Part shown: positions 44,349 through 53,127 of the stretch, piece after piece
How positions within the stretch are numbered: the stretch's first letter is position 1
How the letters are laid out: each line of letters opens with the position of its first letter
From: Rhizobium indicum
GTDB taxonomy: Bacteria; Pseudomonadota; Alphaproteobacteria; Rhizobiales; Rhizobiaceae
DNA: 64,000 nt
NCBI RefSeq assembly: GCF_005862305.2
Contig: NZ_CP054022.1
Coordinates: forward strand, 1 to 64,000
Direction: 5' to 3'
The notes under the pieces: model-generated
Databases searched by the model: none
The model's input: only the letters and a program-made list of their open reading frames with translations
Told to the model about the DNA's origin: nothing
Translations under genes and position numbers: made by a program

Positions 44349-45602
44349 ATGCTGACCCTTTCTGCGAAATTGAAGACCGCGAGCATCGTTGCGATCGCCG
44401 TGGCGTCACTATCGGCCACGCCGGTTCTTGCTGAAGACATCACGCTCTGGACCCTCAACTTCGACAACAATGCCGCCAATACGGCCCTGAAGAAGGTGGC
44501 GACGGACTTCGAAGCGGCAAACCCCGGGACGCATGTCGAGATCGTTCAGCGCGCCGTCGACGAGCACAAGACCGCCTTGCGTGTCGCTGCTGGCTCCGAC
44601 AAGGGACCCGATATTTATTTCAGCTGGGCCGGCCTCGGTCTCGGTGGTGAATATGTGAAGGCCGGTCTGTCCCTACCCCTCGACAAATACTATGCCGAGT
44701 ATAAGTGGAACGACGAATTGCTGCCCTCGGCAGCGGCTTTTGCCGACCTCTATCCCGGCGGCAAACACGGCGTCCCCTTCACCTTCAAGGGTGAGGCCGT
44801 CTATTACAACAAGAAGCTTTTCGAACAGGCCGGCATCAAGGAAGAGCCCAAGACCTACGAGGAATTCCTTGCCGCGGCCGATAAGCTGAAGGCTGCCGGC
44901 ATCCCTGCCTTCACCTTCGGCGGCACGGTCAACTGGCACGTCATGCGCCTCATGGACGTCATCCTTGAAACGAAGTGCGGTGCTGAGAAACACGATGCAC
45001 TGAAGGCGATGACGCTGGACTGGACCAAGGAACCCTGTGCGACGGAATCCTTCGCGGAGTTTGCGAAGTGGACGAAGGACTATACGCTGCAGCCGTTCAT
45101 GGGCATCGACAACAAACAGTCCTATAGCCTCTTCACCGCAGGCCGTGCGGCGATGATGCTCGAAGGCGACTGGCTGGTCAGCCAGCTCGACGGCTCCGGC
45201 GCTAATCTCGACGACTACGGCATTTTCCCCTTCCCGACCAACACCGATCGTCTCTACGGTTTCGCCGAGTACAATTACATCAGCACCAAGAGCAAGAGCC
45301 CTGACGTAGCGGCGAAGTTCCTCGACTACTTCCTCTCGACGAAAGTCCAGCAGGACCTGCTCGGCCAGCTGAGTTCGACCTCCGTCAACAAGAACGTACA
45401 ATATGCCAACCAGAAGCCGCTCGAGGCGGAATGGCTGGGGATCTTCCAGAAATACGGCAAAGTGTACATGAACGGCGACCAGGCGTTCCCGCTCGACGTC
45501 ACGACGGAGTACTTCCGGGTCATCAACGATGTTGCTTCCGGCAACACCGAGCCGGCCGATGCCGCCAAGCAACTGCAGAGCTTCATCGCAAGCCGAACCT
45601 GA
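44349..45602 (+). CDS. Oligosaccharide ABC transporter substrate-binding protein (family 1)
   Basis: Extracellular solute-binding protein family 1 (UgpB/MalE-like), 417 residues, start supported by AGAGGAGG. The signal peptide MLTLSAKLKTASIVAIAVASLSATPVLA ends near residue 28. Mature features are WTLNFDNNAANTALKKVATDFEAANPG, DIYFSWAGLGLGGEYVKAG and GVPFTFKGEAVYYNKKLFEQAGI. It heads an operon of two permeases, a glycosidase and an ATPase. Given the shared operator with the apiose genes and the apiosidase-like enzyme, its ligand may be an apiose-containing glycoside or oligosaccharide (inference). Confidence 0.88.
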   Translation: MLTLSAKLKTASIVAIAVASLSATPVLAEDITLWTLNFDNNAANTALKKVATDFEAANPGTHVEIVQRAVDEHKTALRVAAGSDKGPDIYFSWAGLGLGGEYVKAGLSLPLDKYYAEYKWNDELLPSAAAFADLYPGGKHGVPFTFKGEAVYYNKKLFEQAGIKEEPKTYEEFLAAADKLKAAGIPAFTFGGTVNWHVMRLMDVILETKCGAEKHDALKAMTLDWTKEPCATESFAEFAKWTKDYTLQPFMGIDNKQSYSLFTAGRAAMMLEGDWLVSQLDGSGANLDDYGIFPFPTNTDRLYGFAEYNYISTKSKSPDVAAKFLDYFLSTKVQQDLLGQLSSTSVNKNVQYANQKPLEAEWLGIFQKYGKVYMNGDQAFPLDVTTEYFRVINDVASGNTEPADAAKQLQSFIASRT

Positions 45603-45695
45603 TTCCTCCCGAGGTGCCAGTCGATCGACCCAGCTGTCGATCGACCGGCACATTCTTTCATCAGCTGGCAGCCGCTTCACTGCCAGGAGGAAAGC

Positions 45696-46595
45696 ATGTC
45701 ACTTCGACAATCGACACATGATCCGCGCGTACAAGCGCTCATCCTGCTCGTGCCAGCACTCGCGATTTACGCGGTCTTCGCGCTCTACCCGATGCTCAAC
45801 GTCGTGATCCTGAGCTTTCAGAAATGGAACGGGCTCGATCCCAATCGACAATTCGTGGGGATTGCGAACTACCAGGCGATTTTCACAAGAGATCCTGTGT
45901 TCTGGGTTGCCTTTCGCAACACGGTGATCTGGACCTTGATGAGCCTGATCTTCCCGCCGATGGTCGGACTGCTGCTGGCGCTCAGCCTCAACCAGAAGAT
46001 ATTCGGCCGAAATGGCCTCAGGGCCATCTTCTATCTGCCTGTCATCATCGCGCCGATCGCGGTGGCCACCATGTGGAAGTGGATGTACGATCCGTTCTTC
46101 GGCCTTTTCAGCCAGTTGCTCACCTCGTGGGGCATGCAAGGCTGGATCAATGACTGGCTGGGCAACCGGGATATCGCCCTTTATTCGGTCTTCGTCGCCT
46201 ATCTCTGGCAGACGGTCGGCTTCTCGATGGTCCTGTTCCTGGCGGGCCTGCAGAACGTCTCCCAGACACTCGTCGAGGCCGCCCGCATCGATGGCGCCGG
46301 CCGCTGGGCGGTGTTCAAGCATGTGACATTGCCGGCCTTGCGCCCGACGATCACGATCGTTCTCGTTCTTTCCGTTATCTCCTCCTTGAAGGCCTTCGAC
46401 ATCGTCTACGGCCTGACCGGCGGCGGGCCGGCGCAGTCCACTCAGATGCTGGCGCTCTGGGCATTCACGCAGGCGATGCAGATCTTCGATTTCGGACGAG
46501 GCGCGGCGATTTCGGTCGTGCTGCTGCTGATCACCATGGCCGTCGTCATTCCCTATCTCAAATGGACCCAGAAGCACGAGGAGGTTGAATCGTGA
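45696..46595 (+). CDS. Oligosaccharide ABC transporter permease (MalF/UgpA type)
   Basis: Inner-membrane permease of 299 residues with six hydrophobic segments. It has the EAA loop QTLVEAARIDGAGRWAVFKHVTLPALRPT (about 188-216) that contacts the ATPase, and the segment YGLTGGGPAQSTQMLALWAF typical of sugar permeases. A 93-base gap separates it from the binding-protein gene; AGGAGG precedes the ATG. It overlaps the next permease gene (GTGA). Confidence 0.92.
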   Translation: MSLRQSTHDPRVQALILLVPALAIYAVFALYPMLNVVILSFQKWNGLDPNRQFVGIANYQAIFTRDPVFWVAFRNTVIWTLMSLIFPPMVGLLLALSLNQKIFGRNGLRAIFYLPVIIAPIAVATMWKWMYDPFFGLFSQLLTSWGMQGWINDWLGNRDIALYSVFVAYLWQTVGFSMVLFLAGLQNVSQTLVEAARIDGAGRWAVFKHVTLPALRPTITIVLVLSVISSLKAFDIVYGLTGGGPAQSTQMLALWAFTQAMQIFDFGRGAAISVVLLLITMAVVIPYLKWTQKHEEVES

Positions 46596-47476
46596 CAGCA
46601 GTACCGACCGACCAGACCGCAGTGCATCTGCAGGTCGAACCATCGTCGATGAAGCGGGATCCGATTCTGATCGGCCTCTGGATCACGCTTGTTATCGTGG
46701 CGCTCGTCTGGGTCGCGCCATTCGTCTTCATCGTCTTCACCTCCTTGAAGACGCCGGCGGCGGTGACAGGTACGGGCGCCTTCGTGCCGCCAACCGAGCT
46801 CGCTTTCGAAAACTACAGCGCCGCATGGAGCCGCGGCAACTTCGCAAACTCCTTCTTCAACAGCGTCATCATCACCGTCATCAAGGTGCCGCTCGGGCTG
46901 TTCCTTTCGGCGATGGCTGCCTATGCCTTGGCCAAGATCAAGCTGAAAATCACCAAGGCCCTGCTGCTGCTTGTGGTGTTCGGCACGATGATCCCCTTCC
47001 AGGTGATGCTTGCGCCGCTCTTCACCCTGGTGAATTCACTCGGCCTGATCGACACCTACCCCGGCGTCATCCTTCCCTACATCGCCTTCGGCGTTCCCTA
47101 TCAGGTTTTCATCCTGCACGGCTTCTTCAAGAGCATCCCCAAGGAGCTGTCGGAAGCAGCGCTGATCGACGGTGCCAGCCACTTCATCATCTTCAGACGG
47201 ATCTTTCTGCCGGTGTGCCTGCCCGTGCTCGCCGCACTGCTCATCCTCGACTTCGTCTCCACCTGGAACGAATTCGCCATGGCGCTGGTGCTGCTCCAGG
47301 ATCAGCACATGTGGACCTTGCCGCTCGGCCTGATGTCGTTTCAGGGGCAGTTCTCGAGCAATTACGGCCAGCTCAATGCGGCCATCGTGATGACCGTCCT
47401 GCCGGCGACGATCGTCTATCTCATCTTCCAGCGTTATTTCGTCTCTGGCCTGACCTCCGGCGCCGTCAAAGGCTAG
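46592..47476 (+). CDS. Oligosaccharide ABC transporter permease (MalG/UgpE type)
   Basis: Inner-membrane permease of 294 residues beginning at GTG 46592, overlapping the previous stop by 4 bases. Features are a first helix at about 30-50, and the EAA loop PKELSEAALIDGASHFIIFRRIFLPVCLP (about 180-208). The C-terminal YLIFQRYFVSGLTSGAVKG is the MalG-type end. Pairs with the upstream permease. The 34-base gap to the glycosidase gene includes an AGGAGAAT ribosome site. Confidence 0.92.
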   Translation: MTAVPTDQTAVHLQVEPSSMKRDPILIGLWITLVIVALVWVAPFVFIVFTSLKTPAAVTGTGAFVPPTELAFENYSAAWSRGNFANSFFNSVIITVIKVPLGLFLSAMAAYALAKIKLKITKALLLLVVFGTMIPFQVMLAPLFTLVNSLGLIDTYPGVILPYIAFGVPYQVFILHGFFKSIPKELSEAALIDGASHFIIFRRIFLPVCLPVLAALLILDFVSTWNEFAMALVLLQDQHMWTLPLGLMSFQGQFSSNYGQLNAAIVMTVLPATIVYLIFQRYFVSGLTSGAVKG

Positions 47477-47510
47477 GGCCACGAATAGCATTCCACGAGG
47501 AGAATATTCT

Positions 47511-49031
47511 ATGTCTGATGCAACAGTCGAAAAATGGGGCGTGTTCGAGGCCTCCTTTGATGGACCCTCCAGCGACAATCCCTATCTCGACGTGGCATTC
47601 GATGCCGTGTTCACCCATAAGAGCCGCGAAGTCCGCGTGCCGGGCTTCTATGACGGCGACGGGACCTACCGTATCCGCTTCATGCCGGACATAGAAGGCG
47701 AGTGGTCGTTTCTGACCCGCTCCAAGACTGCCGCACTCGACGGCAAGGCCGGCGCATTGATCGCGACCGAGCCCTTGGCCGGCAATCACGGCCCGGTGCG
47801 CGTGCGCAACAAATTCCACTTCGCCTATGCCGACGGAACCCCGTTCCTGTCCTTCGGAACGACCTGCTACGCTTGGACGCACCAGCCGCTCGACATGCAG
47901 AAGCAGACCCTCGAAACCCTCAAGAAAGCCCGTTTCAACAAGATGCGGATGGGCGTGTTTCCGAAGGACTATCCCTACAACGTCAACGAGCCGCTGCACG
48001 CCTCCTTCGAACGCGGAGCGGACGGGAAGGAAGACTTCGATCGTCCGAACCCCGCCTCGTTCCAGCACTTCGAGAAGCAGGTCGCAGCCCTCTGCGAATT
48101 GGGGATCGAAGCGGATATTATCATTTTCCACCCCTATGACCGGTGGGGTTATGCCGACATGTCGGCCGAACAGGATTTTCGCTATGTCGAATATCTGGCC
48201 GCTCGTCTCGCCGCCTACCGGAACGTCTGGTGGTCGCTTGCCAATGAATATGATTTCCTCATCGATACAAAGCCGATGGAGCAGTGGGATCGCTACTTCC
48301 ACATCCTGGAAGAGAACGACCCCTACCAGCACCTGCGCTCCATCCATAATGGCGACGTGACGGCGAATTTCGATCATCGCAAGCCGTGGGTGACGCACAC
48401 CTGCATTCAAAACCCTGACGTCAAGCGGACGCAGGAATGGCGCGATGCCTACGGCAAGCCTGTCGTCAACGACGAGCCCGAATATGAGGGCGACATCCTG
48501 CAGTCATGGGGCAACCTCAATGCGCAGGAGCTCGTGCATCGCTTCTGGATCACCATGGCGCGCGGCGGCTATGCCGGGCATGGCGAAACCTATTCTCATC
48601 CCGAGGACCTGATTTGGTGGGCCAAAGGCGGGGAACTGCGCGGCGAAGCGTGGAAGCGCATCGCCTTCCTCCGCGACCTTCTGGAAGCCGATGTCAAGCA
48701 CGGCCTCGAGCCGCTGGGCATCATCGGCGAATGGCCCTGGTCTCGCGTGTCGGGCGCGCGCGACGGCGACGGCGATTTCCGCCTGATCTATTTCGGCGAG
48801 CATCAGCCGGTGATCTGGTCCACGGGCCTGCCCGTGGACGGTGACTATTATGATGTCGATCTCATCGACACATGGGAGATGACGATCACGCCGGTGGAGA
48901 AGGTGGCGGCTCCCGTTCCGCATCCGACGCGCCATGGCTCGGTCGTGCGCGGCGGCAAGCCGGACGCTGCCTTCGGCGTGAAAATTCCGCGCAAGCCGTA
49001 CCAGGCGCTGCGCGTGCGCAGGAAGCTCTAG
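47511..49031 (+). CDS. Cytoplasmic apiosidase-like glycosidase (DUF5060-DUF4038 type)
   Basis: A 506-residue protein without signal peptide. N-terminal beta domain (about 5-80, DUF5060-like: WGVFEASFDGP, FYDGDGTYRIRFMPDIEGEWSF). Then a TIM-barrel (about 100-400) of the DUF4038/apiosidase type: FLSFGTTCYAWTHQ, FNKMRMGVFPKDY, and candidate catalytic acids Glu246 in WSLANEYDF and Glu322/Glu324 in VVNDEPEYEGD. The C-terminal beta part is DUF5605-like. Enzymes of this fold (GH140) release apiose from plant pectin. Placed inside a sugar ABC operon that shares an operator with the D-apiose genes, it probably cleaves imported apiosides in the cytoplasm. Family is good, substrate inferred. Confidence 0.75.
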   Translation: MSDATVEKWGVFEASFDGPSSDNPYLDVAFDAVFTHKSREVRVPGFYDGDGTYRIRFMPDIEGEWSFLTRSKTAALDGKAGALIATEPLAGNHGPVRVRNKFHFAYADGTPFLSFGTTCYAWTHQPLDMQKQTLETLKKARFNKMRMGVFPKDYPYNVNEPLHASFERGADGKEDFDRPNPASFQHFEKQVAALCELGIEADIIIFHPYDRWGYADMSAEQDFRYVEYLAARLAAYRNVWWSLANEYDFLIDTKPMEQWDRYFHILEENDPYQHLRSIHNGDVTANFDHRKPWVTHTCIQNPDVKRTQEWRDAYGKPVVNDEPEYEGDILQSWGNLNAQELVHRFWITMARGGYAGHGETYSHPEDLIWWAKGGELRGEAWKRIAFLRDLLEADVKHGLEPLGIIGEWPWSRVSGARDGDGDFRLIYFGEHQPVIWSTGLPVDGDYYDVDLIDTWEMTITPVEKVAAPVPHPTRHGSVVRGGKPDAAFGVKIPRKPYQALRVRRKL

Positions 49032-49051
49032 AAGATGACAAGGGGTACGAA

Positions 49052-50122
49052 ATGTCTGGCTTGAGCATCAGAAACGTCAAGAAATCCTTCGGCCCGGTCG
49101 ATATCATTCATGGTGTCGACGTCGAGATCGCCGACGGTGAATTCACCATTCTCGTCGGCCCCTCCGGCTGCGGCAAGTCGACATTGCTGCGCATGATTGC
49201 CGGGCTCGAGGATATCACCGCCGGTCAAATCAGCATTGACGGCCGGGTCGTGAACAATCTGCAGCCGAAGGATCGCGATATCGCGATGGTCTTCCAGAAC
49301 TATGCGTTGTACCCGCAGATGACGGTCTCCCAGAACATGGGATTTGCGCTCGAGCTCGCCGGGGCCAAGCGGCCGGAAATAGAACAGAAGGTCGGTGAGG
49401 CTGCGGCAATTCTCGGATTGCAGCCGCTTCTCGATCGAAAGCCGGCTCAGCTGTCGGGCGGACAGCGACAGCGCGTCGCCATGGGCCGGGCCATCGTTCG
49501 CGATCCGAAAGTCTTTCTCTTCGACGAGCCGCTCTCCAATCTGGATGCGAAACTGCGCGTGAAGATGAGAGCGGAGATCAAGGCTCTGCACCAGCGCCTG
49601 AAGACCACGATCGTTTACGTCACCCACGACCAGATCGAGGCCATGACCATGGCTGACAAGATCGTCGTGCTCCACGGCGGTCGCGTCGAACAGATCGGCA
49701 GTCCGCTCGAGCTCTACGACCGACCGCGCAATATGTTTGTCGCCGGCTTCCTCGGTTCCCCCGCGATGAACTTTCTCGAGGGAACTCTTGAGGGCGCAGG
49801 CAAGCCGGCATTGTCGCTGCCGGGTGGGTCACGCGTAGCGCTTTCGCGGGCTCCAGCCAATTCCGCCAACAGACCGCTGACGCTGGGTATCCGTCCCGAA
49901 GACATCACCTTCGGTGGCGAAAACGGTGTGGATGCCGTGGTCAAGGTGGTCGAACCCACGGGATCGGAAACCCATGTCGCCGTGGAACTCGAAGGCAGGG
50001 AGCTGACATGGGTCGTTCGCGAACGTGTCGAGCTGGTGCCGGAACAGCCGGTAAAGCTTTCTTTCGAAACGGCCAAGGTTCACTTCTTCGATCGGCAGAC
50101 GCAGCAGCGCCTGAACGCCTGA
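49052..50122 (+). CDS. Sugar ABC transporter ATP-binding protein (UgpC/MalK type)
   Basis: ABC ATPase of 356 residues starting MSGLSIRNVKKSFGPVDIIHG, with AAGGGG upstream. Walker A is GPSGCGKSTLLR (about 36), the signature LSGGQRQRVAMGRAI, Walker B VFLFDEPLSNLDAKLR, and the C-terminal regulatory TOBE part contains LTLGIRPEDITF. It completes the second importer with the binding protein and permeases upstream. Being the last gene, it could also energise related importers elsewhere, as MalK-type subunits sometimes do. Confidence 0.93.
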   Translation: MSGLSIRNVKKSFGPVDIIHGVDVEIADGEFTILVGPSGCGKSTLLRMIAGLEDITAGQISIDGRVVNNLQPKDRDIAMVFQNYALYPQMTVSQNMGFALELAGAKRPEIEQKVGEAAAILGLQPLLDRKPAQLSGGQRQRVAMGRAIVRDPKVFLFDEPLSNLDAKLRVKMRAEIKALHQRLKTTIVYVTHDQIEAMTMADKIVVLHGGRVEQIGSPLELYDRPRNMFVAGFLGSPAMNFLEGTLEGAGKPALSLPGGSRVALSRAPANSANRPLTLGIRPEDITFGGENGVDAVVKVVEPTGSETHVAVELEGRELTWVVRERVELVPEQPVKLSFETAKVHFFDRQTQQRLNA

Positions 50123-50270
50123 ACAAGGCGCGTCAGCAGGTCCGTCGAACGCGGAACCGGAATTTGACGGCATGGAGTTCTTGATGATTCCTCGTCTTCG
50201 GAGCGAATTGGTGACTTGTAATCTCTGATCTCGCCGATAGGCTGTTCTTCCAAGACGAGGTAGCCAAGAC

Positions 50271-50780
50271 ATGCACATTCGAAGAGCCCTCTCCGCCGAC
50301 GCGGAGGAGCTGAGCAGTCTTTTGAACGAAATCATCCTTGCCGGCGGAACCACCGCACTCGAGACGCCGCTTTCGGCTGCCGAGTTCGCGGACTGGTTCA
50401 TCGACGGCGAGTTTCCTCTTACCTGCCATGTTGCAGAGCACGATCAGTCGCTCGTCGGCTTTCAATCGCTCAGCTTATACGGCGACCCGCCGAAAGGCGT
50501 TGCCGACATCGCGACCTTTGCCCGCTTGAACCCAAGAACCCCAGGCGTCGGCAGCGCTCTCTTCCCCGCAACCCGAGCCGCAGCGGAGGAGTTCGGGCTC
50601 GAATTCATCAATGCGACCATTCGGGCCGACAATGTCAGCGGCCTTGGCTATTACACAAAGATGGGCTTCGAGACCTATGACCGGCTGGTCCAGGTTCCGC
50701 TTCAAGATGGAACGCCCGTCGACAGGATCAAGAAGCGTTTCAGAGTGGACGCCAGGCACCACACGATGCCCGACGCCTGA
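50271..50780 (+). CDS. GNAT-family N-acetyltransferase
   Basis: A 169-residue acetyltransferase. The acetyl-CoA motif is degenerate (NPRTPGVGSALFPATRAAAEEFG, about 91-112, in place of the R/Q-x-x-G-x-G/A loop), followed by INATIRADNVSGLGYYTKMGFETYDRL, which fits motif B of the family. It starts MHIRRALSADAEELSSLLNEII. It stands alone, 148 bp after the sugar ABC ATPase gene, which is on the same strand. Substrate unknown. Family fairly sure. Confidence 0.8.
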   Translation: MHIRRALSADAEELSSLLNEIILAGGTTALETPLSAAEFADWFIDGEFPLTCHVAEHDQSLVGFQSLSLYGDPPKGVADIATFARLNPRTPGVGSALFPATRAAAEEFGLEFINATIRADNVSGLGYYTKMGFETYDRLVQVPLQDGTPVDRIKKRFRVDARHHTMPDA

Positions 50781-51094
50781 AACTTGGTCGATGGCGCTGC
50801 GGGAGCGCTGGGCATCCAAGGACCGGCCCGGTTCAGCCTTGCCCAGCGTCCCCTGTTTGCAAGGGACCGACAAGCCGATGCAGCCTCTTTGCAGCTACAC
50901 TTTGATGTCCGGCGACGAAGTTAAATTTTGCCGCCTGCGGAATATTAACCTCATGAAGTAACAACGTAGTTTTCCATAATGGAAGAAAAGTGTGCGTTAG
51001 CTTCCGTCACGAGTTCCTTCCCCCATGAATCAATCATTCGGGGTAAAGATGGATTTGGAGCCGCAAGGACGTAAAAAAGGAACAGGTCAAAGCC

Positions 51095-52006
51095 ATGCCC
51101 GGAGATTTGCCCATGCCGACTGCGATGTTTACGGCCGACGAACTGGCGGTGATCCGCCGCGCTTACGCCCATCAGGTGGCGGCAACCGCGGCAACGACGA
51201 ACCCGCGGATCGAAGCTGCCTTTGCCACCGTCCCGCGCGAAAAATTTCTCGGTGCTCCGCCATGGCAGATCGCCAATCTGGGCGGCGGGTATCGCCCCCT
51301 CACCTCCTCCGACTTGGTTCTGGCCTATCAGGACGTGCTATTCGCGCTGCAGTCCGAGAAGGGTGTCAACAATGGTAGTCCCTCGCTGCATGCCCGACTC
51401 CTGGCGGAGCTGGACATACAAATCGGCGATCGCATAACCCATATCGGTGCCGGCACCGGCTATTACAGCGCCATTCTTTCAGAGCTTGTCGGCGCTTCCG
51501 GTCATGTCTACGCCGTCGAGATGGATCCCGATCTGGCTGCGCACGCTCAAACAGCGCTTGCCGATCGGGCCAATGTCAGCGTCATTAACGCCGACGGCAG
51601 CCAATGGCCGCAGCAAGAGATGGATGCGATCTATGTGAATTTCGCCGTCGCGCGGCCCGCGGAACCCTGGATCGAAAGGCTTCGGCCTGGAGGGCGCCTC
51701 GTGCTGCCACTCGGCGTACCGCGCCTGGACCGACCGCCAAAGGGCGGCCGTCATGCATCCCACGGTGCTGCACTTCGGATTGAGCGCGGCGAGAGTGGAT
51801 TTGCGGCGCGTTGGATCGGCGCGGCCTACTTCGTCTGCGCCAATGGTGGATTGTCGATCGACGACAACGAGATCGAGGCGCTGACAGCCGCATTCAGGCG
51901 CGGCGGCATCGAGTTCGTCAAAAGCCTGCTCTGGAAAACGGAACCGCGGATAGGACGCTGCTGGTATATCGGCGATCAATGGGCGCTCTGCTATGATGAC
52001 GTCTGA
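51095..52006 (+). CDS. Protein-L-isoaspartate O-methyltransferase-like protein
   Basis: SAM-dependent methyltransferase of 303 residues, resembling PCMT, which repairs isoaspartyl residues in aged proteins. Motif I is ITHIGAGTGYYSAILSEL (about 114-131), then VYAVEMDPDLAAHAQ and the post-motif AVARPAEPWIERLRPGGRLVLPLG. It is longer than typical PCMT (about 210), with an 80-residue C-terminal extension, and lacks the usual DGSPFD-type loop, so the substrate may differ. The upstream region has the palindrome TTCCATAATGGAA (50972-50984). No operon partner; the gene-poor stretch follows. Confidence 0.8.
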   Translation: MPGDLPMPTAMFTADELAVIRRAYAHQVAATAATTNPRIEAAFATVPREKFLGAPPWQIANLGGGYRPLTSSDLVLAYQDVLFALQSEKGVNNGSPSLHARLLAELDIQIGDRITHIGAGTGYYSAILSELVGASGHVYAVEMDPDLAAHAQTALADRANVSVINADGSQWPQQEMDAIYVNFAVARPAEPWIERLRPGGRLVLPLGVPRLDRPPKGGRHASHGAALRIERGESGFAARWIGAAYFVCANGGLSIDDNEIEALTAAFRRGGIEFVKSLLWKTEPRIGRCWYIGDQWALCYDDV

Positions 52007-52656
52007 ACCATCCGCGCCGCGAAAGTCGCCTGCCTGATCTCCGCGAGGAACGAGAGCAATATGGCGCAACGCGCTCAAAAGCCGGCTCGGAACTTGGCCA
52101 TCTCGAAGCCCCTTGCAAGCTCGCCACCGGCGCCCTGCCCTCTCCCACGCCGGAAAGTCTGCTGCTGAATTTTTGCCGGCCTTCATCTTTAATGATCGGA
52201 CCAAGGGCGCCAAGGATCCGAGCGACGGCCACGCCGGCGGAGGTCGAGACGGGATTGAGCGCCGACGGCCTGTTGAAATCTGTGGTCCGCATTCGCGGGA
52301 TACAGTGCACCGACAGCAGACCTGCTGTTTCCGCGACGCTGACGCGATCCGACCAGGGCATTTGACATATCCTCCTGGAAGGCGCCGCTCAGACCGGCGG
52401 CAAAGATCAGCAAGCGGCCGCGGCCACACCATAGCTGATCGGCAGTGCCTTGGCCCATGCTCGCCAGCGACCCCATGAAACAAGCACTCATGGCTCTACT
52501 GCTGAAGGCGGCGGCGCCGCCGCGGCACAAATTGGCGACACAGATAACCAATCGTCGGGCCTCGGACACCCCGATGCCGACACATCTCGCCAGAACCGGA
52601 TCGATACGAATGGAAAATGAGGATTCGTTGCCCGTCCGGCGGCGATTGCCAGAATG

Positions 52657-52770
52657 ACAAAAGCCCGGCGCGGGAGAGATGCGCCGGGCTTCGATAGTGA
52701 CCGACAGCCTGGGAGGAGGAGGGCTGTCCGTCGCACCGAAGCGGCTCGGAGGGGTTAAGCGCTTCGGTCT
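52657..52770 (-). ncRNA. Candidate anti-Shine-Dalgarno sRNA (cuckoo/ar14-like)
   Basis: About 114 nt read on the minus strand. Three hairpins follow one another. Stem 1 is ACCGAAGCG/CGCTTCGGT (plus-strand 52735-52743 and 52760-52768), with loop containing CCCCTCC. Stem 2 is GACAGCC/GGCTGTC (52703-52709, 52722-52728), with loop CTCCTCCTCCCA. Stem 3 is a perfect 11-bp GC-rich stem (52661-52671, 52681-52691) followed by TTTT, a Rho-independent terminator. Exposed CCUCCUCCC anti-Shine-Dalgarno loops plus a terminator are the hallmark of the rhizobial ar14/cuckoo sRNAs, usually near 115 nt. A promoter of the right spacing lies just upstream. Expression is not shown by sequence alone. Confidence 0.72.
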
Positions 52771-52776
52771 GTCACG

Positions 52777-52805
52777 AGGTAGCGTTGCGATGCGACAAAT
52801 TCAAG
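52777..52805 (-). promoter_or_regulatory. Promoter of the candidate sRNA
   Basis: On the minus strand CTTGAA (52805-52800), 17-base spacer, CTACCT (52782-52777), close to the alphaproteobacterial housekeeping consensus CTTGAC-N17-CTATAT. Predicted transcription start near 52770. Confidence 0.6.
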
Positions 52806-52884
52806 CCTGGTGGCTGCGCGGATGTCGCAGACGAAGTGCCAGACAAATGCAGCCTCACTCGCACGCGATCAGGGCTAGCGAGGG

Positions 52885-52900
52885 GTTGTCCGCGGACAAC
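52885..52900. other. parS-like palindrome, copy 1
   Basis: GTTGTCCGCGGACAAC, a perfect 16-bp palindrome matching the RepB-binding consensus GTTNNCNGCNGNNAAC of repABC plasmids. Identical copy at 53918-53933. Confidence 0.6.
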
Positions 52901-52968
52901 TTGCCGAGTAAAGGACCCGGCGGAGGGAGTTTCCCCGACCTTCAGCGGGCCGACCTGCCCACCACGAA

Positions 52969-53127
52969 ATGATTGAAGTGGCACAGGAGATCGCGCGGCT
53001 GGTGCGCCTAGAGCCGGACGCGCGAATGGAGATTGCCTCAATGATCGACGACGGTCCGCCTTGGACCTGGCTTGCCCAACCCTTCGCCCGAGCAAGAGCA
53101 TGGCCTTGCTTATCTCCACCTGACTGA
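52969..53127 (+). CDS. Possible small ORF, 52 residues
   Basis: Starts MIEVAQEIARLVRLEPDARM and ends PCLSPPD. Third-position GC is high over the first 35 codons, and the N-terminal part is amphipathic, but there is no clear ribosome site and the proline-rich end looks non-native, as if truncated. It lies just to the right of a parS-like site. Either a small gene or the remnant start of a decayed one; no family recognised. Confidence 0.3.
   Translation: MIEVAQEIARLVRLEPDARMEIASMIDDGPPWTWLAQPFARARAWPCLSPPD

Noticed and set aside
51479..52483. Long minus-strand open frame of 334 codons overlapping the methyltransferase gene
   Set aside because: It is antisense to a gene with clear SAM motifs, has shadow-type composition and no family resemblance.
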